Of a DNA stretch of 9,174 nucleotides, positions 1 through 5,505 are shown piece by piece. Position 1 is the first letter of the stretch, and each line of letters starts with the position of its first letter. The stretch covers positions 1 to 9,174 of the forward strand of contig JBLHWO010000140.1 of NCBI GenBank assembly GCA_047629215.1, written 5' to 3'. The DNA is from CANLBN01 sp047629215. GTDB taxonomy: Bacteria > Pseudomonadota > Gammaproteobacteria > Pseudomonadales > Cellvibrionaceae. The notes below the pieces were generated by a model. The model worked only from the letters and a program-made list of their open reading frames with translations, searched no databases and had not been told where the DNA came from. Both the position numbers and the translations under genes were made by a program.

Positions 1-359
1 CTTCCGGTGTTGCTATACGTGGTACCGATACGGTTGCTTATTTTACAGAAGGTAAGCCTGTACAAGGGACTGATGATTTTACGACCCAATGGAATGGGGC
101 AACGTGGAAGTTCGCTTCGCAAAAACATCTCGATTTGTTTGTCGGTAACCCTGAAAATTACGCACCGCAATATGGGGGGTATTGTGCCTATGGCGTCTCA
201 CAGGATAATTTAGTTAAGATTGAACCTGAAAGTTGGACGATTGTAGACGGAAAGCTTTATCTTAATTTTAATGATGGTCTACAAAAAAAGTGGGAAGGTG
301 ATATCAAGGGTTATATTGCTGAGGCTAACGAAAAATTTCAAGGTCTGTTAGCAAAGTAA
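1..359 (+). CDS. YHS domain-containing protein, 5'-truncated by window edge
   Basis: The reading frame is open from base 3 to the TAA at 357-359, giving 118 visible C-terminal residues. The N-terminus, presumably with a signal peptide like the one in the neighbouring copy, lies outside the window. The visible part begins with AIRGTDTVAYFTEGKPVQG and carries the core GGYCAYGVS around the conserved cysteine (codon TGT), followed by a tail with several tryptophans ending in QGLLAK. This is the pattern of the small, usually exported YHS-domain proteins, a family thought to bind metal and also annotated as 'YHS domain-containing (seleno)protein'. Here the key position is Cys, not Sec. No enzymatic role can be assigned. 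A damaged paralogue follows at 635-1115 with about 80% identical residues once its frameshifts are repaired. A hairpin at 441-460 may end the transcript. Confidence 0.88.
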   Translation, partial: SGVAIRGTDTVAYFTEGKPVQGTDDFTTQWNGATWKFASQKHLDLFVGNPENYAPQYGGYCAYGVSQDNLVKIEPESWTIVDGKLYLNFNDGLQKKWEGDIKGYIAEANEKFQGLLAK

Positions 360-440
360 TATATTACTGGGGAGTAGACTGGTTTTAAAAAATGAGTGTT
401 GTGTAGAGTTTAGTTTTCTTTTTCTCTTTATTCGTCAATG

Positions 441-460
441 AAAGGGGCTTAAGCCCTTTT
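441..460 (+). terminator. Candidate terminator after first YHS gene
   Basis: An 8-bp stem AAAGGGGC/GCCCTTTT (one G·T wobble) closes a TTAA loop. It is followed by only a short T-run that is part of the 3' arm. It lies about 80 nt after the YHS stop codon. The near-symmetric arms mean it could work in either direction. The weak T-tract lowers confidence. Confidence 0.55.
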
Positions 461-572
461 GGTGATCGCCTCCATTGCCTTGATTTTTTGGCGTGTAGAA
501 TAAAAAGCGTTTAACTATTCAACATATTTACGTCACAGGCCGGAACAATAACGATGTTTTATCGTCAATATC

Positions 573-600
573 ATAGTTGTTCAATTATAGTTATTCAATT
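573..600 (+). repeat. Tandem 14-bp repeat (2 units) upstream of YHS pseudogene
   Basis: ATAGTTGTTCAATT at 573-586 is followed directly by ATAGTTATTCAATT at 587-600, with 13 of 14 bases identical. Just upstream, ACGAT-GTTTT-ATCGT (551-565) forms a small inverted repeat. Both lie 35-85 bases before the original start codon of the second YHS copy, in the place expected for its promoter or operator. No factor can be named. Confidence 0.5.
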
Positions 601-634
601 TTATTGAGTCACTCACCAAGTGCAAGGTAATGCA

Positions 635-1115
635 ATGCTAAACCCTAACCATATTTGCAAATAGACATTGGCGTTTTTGTTTCTCTCTTTTGCTAGTCAG
701 GTATTTGCGGGTGAGCCGATAAATACTCTAGAGAAGACGGGTATATTCAGCTTTAAGCCATTTGGTATAGCTATACGGGGCGCTGATACGGTTGCTTATT
801 TTACAGTAGGTAAGTCTGTTCAAGGAACGGATGATTTTACGACAGGATGGAGTGGAGCGACGTGGAAGTTTGCATCGCAAAAGCACCTTGATCTCTTTAT
901 TGCAAGACCGGAAAATATGCGCCTCAGTACGGAGGCTATTGTGCATATGGTGTCTCACAAAACTACTTAGTTAAAATTGAACCTGACAATTGGACTATAA
1001 TCGATGGCAAGCTGCATCTTGACTTTAACGATAGCGTACAAAAAAATGGGATGGTGACATCAAGGGTTATGTTGCCGAGGCCAACAAAATTTTTCAAGGT
1101 CTATTAGCGAAGTAA
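635..1115 (+). pseudogene. Second YHS-domain gene, decayed by one nonsense codon and two frameshifts
   Basis: This is a tandem paralogue of the gene at 1-359. The likely original start is ATG at 635, with an AAGG ribosome-binding site at 624-627. Codon 10 is TAG (662-664), inside what should be the signal peptide; the hydrophobic run LAFLFLSFASQVFA (668-709) with a V-F-A cleavage-like end follows. The mature part matches the first copy (AIRGADTVAYFT, ATWKFASQKHLDLF). One base is missing near 916, where AAT-TAT is expected, and this shifts the frame just before the GGYCAYGVS core. The core remains readable in the next frame (GGCTATTGTGCATATGGTGTC). A second base is missing in the A-run at about 1040-1046 (seven A where eight are expected). 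After both repairs the frame ends at TAA 1113-1115 with FQGLLAK, as in copy 1. A shorter product from TTG 668 would lack the core motif. Confidence 0.88.
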
Positions 1116-1215
1116 TGTAATGCTGGTGGTTAGTTGATACCAGATTGAATAGTGTCGGTACCTTCCATATTTTGCTTTCACAGTAAGGTTATTGTTTTAG
1201 GGTGGCATTATTATT

Positions 1216-1239
1216 AAGGGCGGCAAGTCTGCCCTTTTT
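1216..1239 (+). terminator. Rho-independent terminator after YHS pseudogene
   Basis: The stem AAGGGCGG/CTGCCCTT (8 bp with one G·T pair) closes the loop CAAGT and runs directly into a T-run (1235-1239). It sits about 100 nt after the ancestral stop codon of the YHS pseudogene. It may also serve the oppositely oriented diguanylate cyclase gene, since the minus-strand transcript would read the same stem followed by TTAATAAT. Confidence 0.72.
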
Positions 1240-1341
1240 GACGCTAAACTGATCTAAAACTGACTCTATATTTAACGAAACACATGCTCACAATTATAGG
1301 CTTGAGACGTAAGTGCCTTTTGGCTTGTAGCAAGCTGAATG

Positions 1342-2301
1342 TTAAATAGATAGATGGCCACTATGCACTGTTGCTGTTTCATCTAGGTGAAATTCAACGC
1401 GGTTGCGGCCATTATTTTTGGCTTTAAAGAGTGCTACGTCTGCTTCTTTTACCAATGTTTGTTTATCAATTCCTGGGTGCAAGCAGCTGCCTCCGACACT
1501 CACAGTGACTTTAATAGCCTCTCTTTTACAGTCTTTGAGATTTAGCGCGGAGATATTTTCTCGGATACGTTCAGCGATAATCGTTGAGCCCATGGGCGTG
1601 GTTTTATTGAGTAGGACTAAAAACTCTTCGCCACCATAGCGGAAGCTTAAGTCAGTTTGCCGAGTGGTCACACGGATACTATCTGCAACACTCTTGATAA
1701 CGTAGTCGCCAACATCATGACCGTAGCTATCATTAATGTTTTTGAAATGATCAATATCAATCATTAACACGCAGAGATCTTGCTCATAGCGTTGAGCCAT
1801 CTGCCATTGGTATTCTAGGGCGTTCTCTAAAGCACCGCGATTACCTAGGCCAGTAAGTGGGTCACTCAACGCTTGATTGAGAGCATCTCGATAATTAAGT
1901 GCATTGCGTAAGGGGTAAATTAATGTGCCTAATAGAACTTCTAGCTGGATTAATTCATCTTTTGAGAAGCGTTGTTTGCGACTAAAGGTGATATTGCCGA
2001 GGTACTGTTGTTGGATATTCAGAGAGTAATCACAGGTATGATTACAGGCTATTCCCAGTTTGAGGTTAATATTTTTTTCATCATTTTGAAACTGACAGCT
2101 GCCAAGCTTAAGGAGGTGTTGGATTTGGCCAAAGAACAATTCGAATAGAGGCTCTGCTTCTATTGTTGTCTGTAACAAAGAGGTTAGCTTATACTGAGCA
2201 TTAGCCCCAATTTCCTTTTCGATAGCATCGCTTAATGAAATGCTTTGTTCTTGTTGAAGAGGTCGACGTGTATCAGGTTGTGAACTGACGGGATTAGCCA
2301 T
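1342..2301 (-). CDS. Diguanylate cyclase (GGDEF domain), soluble
   Basis: The protein makes the second messenger c-di-GMP from two GTP. I chose the ATG at 2301 (319 aa) over the in-frame GTG at 2313, because the GTGGAA at the upstream codons itself looks like the ribosome-binding site, about 7 nt before the ATG. Residues ~35-135 form an N-terminal domain with no membrane segment, possibly a divergent GAF-like sensor fold. They contain three cysteines that could matter (around residues 69, 86 and 90). The GGDEF domain fills ~145-305: DPLTGLGNR at 147-155, metal-binding MIDIDHFKNIND near 180-191, and the active-site loop RYGGEEF with GGEEF at 223-227. An RxxD motif (RQTD) sits exactly five residues before GGEEF, the position of the product-inhibition I-site. 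The enzyme should therefore be active and feedback-inhibited. No EAL domain is present. Its specific input signal is unknown. Confidence 0.95.
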   Translation of the reverse strand: MANPVSSQPDTRRPLQQEQSISLSDAIEKEIGANAQYKLTSLLQTTIEAEPLFELFFGQIQHLLKLGSCQFQNDEKNINLKLGIACNHTCDYSLNIQQQYLGNITFSRKQRFSKDELIQLEVLLGTLIYPLRNALNYRDALNQALSDPLTGLGNRGALENALEYQWQMAQRYEQDLCVLMIDIDHFKNINDSYGHDVGDYVIKSVADSIRVTTRQTDLSFRYGGEEFLVLLNKTTPMGSTIIAERIRENISALNLKDCKREAIKVTVSVGGSCLHPGIDKQTLVKEADVALFKAKNNGRNRVEFHLDETATVHSGHLSI

Positions 2302-2334
2302 ATTTTTTTCCACTAATAAAACGGTGTTTTCTAA

Positions 2335-2373
2335 CTAATAGTCCTATCTAATAGTACTGTCTAACGTCACTGT
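2335..2373 (-). repeat. Three 13-bp tandem repeats in the 5' region of the diguanylate cyclase gene
   Basis: On the plus strand CTAATAGTCCTAT, CTAATAGTACTGT and CTAACGTCACTGT follow each other without gaps; a decayed fourth unit (CTTTGGGTGCCTA) may follow. They lie 34-72 bases upstream of the cyclase ATG, where a promoter or operator would be. The period of 13 bp is not helical, so simple slippage duplication is as likely as a protein-binding array. Confidence 0.55.
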
Positions 2374-2663
2374 CTTTGGGTGCCTAGCTATAGATACCTT
2401 CGAATTATCAGCCCAGCTATGCAATTGAGAGCTCTTATTAAATAATCTCTTTAATGCCTTGCTAGAACTGTACCAGATATTGTTCTACGAAAAAATAGCT
2501 AATAAAAATAAATACTTAGACTGTGAAGTGTTCACCAAAAAAAGTGAAAAGCCATTTTTTTGACGCATACTTTCTTCATTTTATTGACGTGACGGTTAAT
2601 TGTTGCCGCTTGTCAATTCTTTGGTGCCAGCACCCTTTAAATATGAGACGTTTATTTATAAAT
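2374..2663. other. Intergenic region between diverging diguanylate cyclase and flavodoxin genes
   Basis: Together with the flanking repeats and promoter, this forms a 471-base gap between divergent starts (2301 minus, 2773 plus). It must contain the promoter of the cyclase and possibly upstream control of the flavodoxin gene. I see AT-rich stretches (e.g. 2500-2520) and a loose inverted repeat ATTGAC (2583-2588)/GTCAAT (2612-2617). I see no convincing gene: an open frame from 2523 to 2765 has no recognisable protein features and no ribosome-binding site. Confidence 0.5.
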
Positions 2664-2694
2664 AGCCCTGAGCGTTTTGCAAAAGCCCTGAGCG
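2664..2694 (+). repeat. Two 11-bp direct repeats, 20-bp period, at flavodoxin promoter
   Basis: AGCCCTGAGCG occurs at 2664-2674 and again, identical, at 2684-2694. The 20-bp period is close to two helical turns, placing both on the same face of the DNA. The first copy ends just before the candidate -35 box and the second lies in the spacer, as expected for a regulator binding as a dimer or in tandem. Which regulator is unknown. fldB in E. coli is under SoxRS control, but I do not recognise a standard SoxS box here. Confidence 0.5.
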
Positions 2695-2704
2695 CTTATA
2701 AAAT
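2677..2704 (+). promoter_or_regulatory. Candidate sigma-70 promoter for fldB
   Basis: TTGCAA (2677-2682) and TAAAAT (2699-2704) are separated by 16 bp and lie about 70 bases before the flavodoxin start codon. The -10 matches consensus at 5 of 6 positions and the -35 at 4 of 6. A weaker alternative is TTGCGG (2706-2711) with GACAAT (2729-2734), spacer 17 bp. Confidence 0.45.
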
Positions 2705-2772
2705 GTTGCGGTTAACGATAAACCTTGGGACAATCTGCGGCGGATTTTCAAGTCAGTTAAATTAGGTGTATT

Positions 2773-3288
2773 GTGGTAAAAATTGGACTATTTTTTGGTA
2801 GTGATGAAGGTAATACCGAATCGGTTGCTCAGCGCATACAGAGCCAATTTGAAGATGGTCAGGTCGATATTCATGATATTGCAGATGTTACTCAATTGGA
2901 GTTTACAGAATACGATCAGATTATCCTCGGTATTCCCACCTGGGACTTCGGTCAGATCCAGTCTGATTGGGAAGAGTTTTGGGATGATCTAAGTGATATT
3001 GATTTTAACGGTAAAACAGTTGCTCTGTTTGGCTTAGGCGATCAATTTGGTTACGGCGACTATTTTTTAGATGCAATGGGTATGATGCATGACGTTATTG
3101 TTGAAAACGGTGCTAAAATTATTGGTCACTGGCCTGCAGAGGGCTATGATTTTGATGCCTCTAAAGCATTGATCGAAGATCAAAACTGTTTTGTTGGTTT
3201 GGCTATAGATGAGGATCAGCAGGAAGAGCTAACGGATCCACGTATAGAGAGCTGGTGTGAGCAAGTTAAGGCTAGTTTTGGTTTTTAG
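2773..3288 (+). CDS. fldB: Flavodoxin, FldB type
   Basis: This is a small cytoplasmic FMN protein that carries low-potential electrons. It has 171 aa, the usual size of a long-chain flavodoxin. The start is GTG at 2773 with an AGG ribosome-binding site (2764-2766). The phosphate-binding loop is GSDEGNTE at residues 9-16. W57 in LGIPTWDFG and Y94 in GLGDQFGYGDYF are placed to stack on the FMN ring. Several stretches match E. coli FldB rather than FldA from memory: TWDFG.IQ.DWE, GLGDQ.GYG..FLDA.GM.HD, and RIESWCEQ near the C-terminus. The FMN loop, however, is of the classical FldA kind. The gene stands alone, converging on cmoB with only 30 bases between the stop codons; the palindrome AAGCGCTT (3294-3301) lies between them but no strong terminator. 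Flavodoxin is certain; the FldB assignment is likely. Confidence 0.9.
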   Translation: MVKIGLFFGSDEGNTESVAQRIQSQFEDGQVDIHDIADVTQLEFTEYDQIILGIPTWDFGQIQSDWEEFWDDLSDIDFNGKTVALFGLGDQFGYGDYFLDAMGMMHDVIVENGAKIIGHWPAEGYDFDASKALIEDQNCFVGLAIDEDQQEELTDPRIESWCEQVKASFGF

Positions 3289-3318
3289 GTCTTAAGCGCT
3301 TGGTTTATTATTAATTAT

Positions 3319-4290
3319 TCACACTTCAGCCACAAAAATACCGCGTAACGGAGCGGGGTGACCTTCAACCGTAAGCGTTTTATCGTTCGGGTCCAAAAAG
3401 TCAGGTAAGGATTGAAACCGCATCCAATCACTACTGCGCTGCTCATTGGTTGATGTCCAATTGCTATCGACTAGCCTAGGTTTTTTGAATCCGCATTTTT
3501 TAAGCCAACTAATAAGGGTTGCTGCTGAAGGTAAAAACCACACGTTACGCATCATCGAGTAACGTTCTTCAGGTACAAGGCAATCACCTAACCCGCCTTC
3601 AATGATTAATGTTTCCAGTACAAGTTGCCCGCCCGATTTTAAGGTTGCCTTTAATTCTCGCAAATGGTCTATGGGAGAACGTCGGTGGTACAAAACGCCC
3701 ATCGAAAAAGTGGTGTCAAAAAATTCAAGCCCTTGTGGTAGTGATTCTATTCCAATGGGCAACACATCCACAGGAATATCAGCTAAGAAATGCTTTAACA
3801 TTAAAAATTGAATTATAAAGCGTGGAGAGGGGTCAACCCCAATTACTCTATGAGCCCCTTCGCCCAGCATGCGTAAACAGTGATAACCATTACCGCAGCC
3901 AATATCCAATACAGTTTTCTCTTTTAATGGTTCTATATGGGGTAGTAGCCGCTGCCATTTCCAATCTGAGCGCCACTCGGTATCGATATCAATGCCAAAC
4001 AGTGAGTAGGGCCCTTTACGCCAAGGGATAAGCGCTTCTAGGCCATCTTGGAGCTCTTGACGTAGCGCTTCATTGAGGGGGCGATCGTTGAACAGAAAGA
4101 CGCCATTGAGGAGATCAATGTTATCGGGTTTAATAGTAGGCAAAGCCACTAACGCTTGCTTCCATTGAGATAAGTCCCCATAGCGTTTTTCGTCGAGGCC
4201 AGATTGGATTTGTATCGGTAAGGCTTCTGCCCAATAGCGCAAATCAGACCGAGTTAAAAAGTTGAGAAGTGATTGATAGTAATTAAGCAT
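3319..4290 (-). CDS. cmoB: tRNA U34 carboxymethyltransferase CmoB
   Basis: CmoB transfers the carboxymethyl group of carboxy-S-adenosylmethionine to 5-hydroxyuridine at tRNA position 34, giving cmo5U, which widens wobble decoding. The protein is 323 aa, the same length as the E. coli enzyme. Residues ~1-115 form the N-terminal part ending in IPWRKGPYSLFGIDIDTEW. The Rossmann methyltransferase domain follows, with VLDIGCGNGYH at 127-137, GVDPSPRF at 151-158 and the signature MGVLYHRRSPIDHL at 197-210. The residues known to bind carboxy-SAM in E. coli CmoB appear with a one-residue offset: K92, W106, K111, G131, M197, Y201, R316. The gene starts 8 nt after the cmoA stop codon. Its ribosome-binding site is weak and would have to be the AAGGG within the end of cmoA, so translation is probably coupled. 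Confidence 0.98.
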   Translation of the reverse strand: MLNYYQSLLNFLTRSDLRYWAEALPIQIQSGLDEKRYGDLSQWKQALVALPTIKPDNIDLLNGVFLFNDRPLNEALRQELQDGLEALIPWRKGPYSLFGIDIDTEWRSDWKWQRLLPHIEPLKEKTVLDIGCGNGYHCLRMLGEGAHRVIGVDPSPRFIIQFLMLKHFLADIPVDVLPIGIESLPQGLEFFDTTFSMGVLYHRRSPIDHLRELKATLKSGGQLVLETLIIEGGLGDCLVPEERYSMMRNVWFLPSAATLISWLKKCGFKKPRLVDSNWTSTNEQRSSDWMRFQSLPDFLDPNDKTLTVEGHPAPLRGIFVAEV

Positions 4291-4298
4291 AGATAATT

Positions 4299-5072
4299 TT
4301 ATCCCTTAATTGCCTGCCGAGCTGTATCTTTAATGGCTATGACAGAGGCAAAGGTTAAACATTGAAACCAAACATCAGCGCTTGCAAATCCAGCACTCTT
4401 TAAACGTTGTTTGTGTGTATCAATTGTTTCTGGCTGTAAAAAATCTTCTAGTGCGGTTCTCTTTTGAGCAATTTCTAAATTACTGTAGCCATTATTGCGC
4501 TTAAAATTATGGTACAGATCGGTTAGTAGTTGTTGATGAGGTTCATCTTCAAACATCACCTTCTCAGATAATAGTAGGATCCCGCCAGGTAGCAACCCAT
4601 CGTAAATAGATTGAATAATCGTTTGGCGTTGCTCAAGTGGAATAAACTGTAAAGTGAAGTTAAGCACGACGATAGACGCGTTTGTAATGTCGATCGCATC
4701 GATATTACAGCAATATAATTCCACGGGAGTGAGACTAGGCTTACTGTTAGTATCTAGCTCAATAGTGTGTCTGCAGCGCTCAATCATTGCCGGTGAGTTA
4801 TCGATAGAAATGATCTGACACCCAGATGCAGCAAGTTTATGGCGCATCGCTAGGGTAGCTGCCCCTAAAGAGCAGCCTAGGTCATAACATTGGCTATTAT
4901 CCTGGACGTAGCGCTCAGTGATATCACCAATCATATTAAGAATCGTGCTGTAACCGGGCACAGACCGTTTAATCATATCGGCGAATACGGCCGCTACTTT
5001 ATCATCAAAACGAAATTGTTCGATGGTTGCCAGTGGGTCTGCGTAAACGGTGTCTACCTGCTTATTTACCAT
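4299..5072 (-). CDS. cmoA: Carboxy-S-adenosyl-L-methionine synthase CmoA
   Basis: CmoA converts S-adenosylmethionine and prephenate into carboxy-SAM, the donor used by CmoB encoded next to it. It has 257 aa, slightly longer than the E. coli protein (247). The start is ATG 5072; no strong ribosome-binding site is visible. Family signatures are FRFDDKVAAVFADMIKRSVPGY at the N-terminus (Y41), the SAM loop YDLGCSLGAAT at 63-73, DNSPAMIERC at 91-100 and VVLNFTLQFIP at 135-145. R205 corresponds to the arginine of E. coli CmoA (R199) that reaches the ligand of the partner subunit. The extra length is in the linker near residues 107-116 (DTNSKPSLT) and at the N-terminus. First gene of a cmoA-cmoB operon, with its own promoter at 5119-5147. 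Confidence 0.98.
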   Translation of the reverse strand: MVNKQVDTVYADPLATIEQFRFDDKVAAVFADMIKRSVPGYSTILNMIGDITERYVQDNSQCYDLGCSLGAATLAMRHKLAASGCQIISIDNSPAMIERCRHTIELDTNSKPSLTPVELYCCNIDAIDITNASIVVLNFTLQFIPLEQRQTIIQSIYDGLLPGGILLLSEKVMFEDEPHQQLLTDLYHNFKRNNGYSNLEIAQKRTALEDFLQPETIDTHKQRLKSAGFASADVWFQCLTFASVIAIKDTARQAIKG

Positions 5073-5118
5073 AGTAAGTTATTTATAGCTATATAGATGT
5101 TTCATTAGTCGGGGCGCG

Positions 5119-5147
5119 ATTATAGCGGTGCCTCGATGCCTCTACAA
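5119..5147 (-). promoter_or_regulatory. Sigma-70 promoter of cmoAB
   Basis: Read on the minus strand, TTGTAG (5147-5142) and a perfect TATAAT (5124-5119) are separated by 17 bp. The -10 box ends 46 bases upstream of the cmoA ATG. The -35 is poor (3 of 6) but spacing and -10 are ideal. Confidence 0.65.
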
Positions 5148-5162
5148 TGAGTCTTTCGGATA

Positions 5163-5447
5163 CATCAAGTTAGCTAGGAGGCTGTCCGAGAATAGTCTGA
5201 TATAAAGCGGAAGCGCTATTTCGGCCCATTTCCCCGTTCATTTTCGGCGTTTCATGGCGCCTACTGTTGGTGTTCTAATAAGTGATTTCCATGTAGCAAT
5301 GCAGAACCGGTATACATGACAACCATGTCAATAAGCAGGGCGCGGAAGCTTTCGCCTCAAATCACCAAAAAATGGGCTCAAATAGCACTCACTATGGAGC
5401 TTCTTCGCGAGGTTCGCTATTCTCAGGTGGCCCCTTGGCTCCAGATG
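5163..5447. repeat. Long imperfect inverted repeat, possible MITE or IS remnant
   Basis: The left arm (5163-5261), read on the minus strand, aligns with the right arm (5339-5447), read on the plus strand. Matched blocks, from centre outward, are GGCGC; CGCC; AAATGGGCCGAAATAGCGCT against AAATGGGCTCAAATAGCACT; CTATTCTC; and then GGCC-rich ends AGCTAGGAGG against AGCCAAGGGG, with CATC at the far end. In the outer ~20 bases nearly all differences are transitions. The right arm carries about 11 extra bases between the AAATAGC and CTATTCTC blocks. The centre (5262-5338) has a small inverted repeat TGACA-ACCA-TGTCA (5317-5330). No intact transposase frame is present. The ends resemble insertion-sequence termini in style only; I cannot name a family. 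The element fills most of the 433-base gap between cmoA and the response regulator gene, which therefore holds no other gene. Confidence 0.55.
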
Positions 5448-5505
5448 AGCAGTTTGCCCAAAATAGTCTATTCTGAGTACATGGGAAATGGAAAATTAGG
5501 GCGCT

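Noticed and set aside
135..200. Selenocysteine in the YHS core
   Set aside because: The family includes selenoproteins, but here the position is a normal TGT cysteine codon and no in-frame TGA is present.
668..970. Intact 100-residue YHS protein starting at TTG 668
   Set aside because: It loses the GGYCAYGVS core and C-terminus by frameshift, and an upstream ATG in the same frame is cut off by TAG; this is a fragment of a pseudogene.
905..1050. Programmed frameshifting in the second YHS copy
   Set aside because: There are two separate single-base losses plus a nonsense codon, and no slippery heptamer with a downstream pseudoknot that I could see near 916; decay explains it more simply.
2299..2313. 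GTG start at 2313 for the diguanylate cyclase
   Set aside because: The GTGGAA there looks like the ribosome-binding site for the ATG at 2301, and only four residues differ.
2523..2765. 80-codon open frame upstream of the flavodoxin gene
   Set aside because: It has a GTG start without ribosome-binding site and an atypical residue make-up, and it overlaps the candidate promoter and direct repeats; more likely noncoding.
3294..3301. Palindrome AAGCGCTT between the convergent fldB and cmoB genes
   Set aside because: There is no loop and no adjacent T-run; too short to claim as a terminator.
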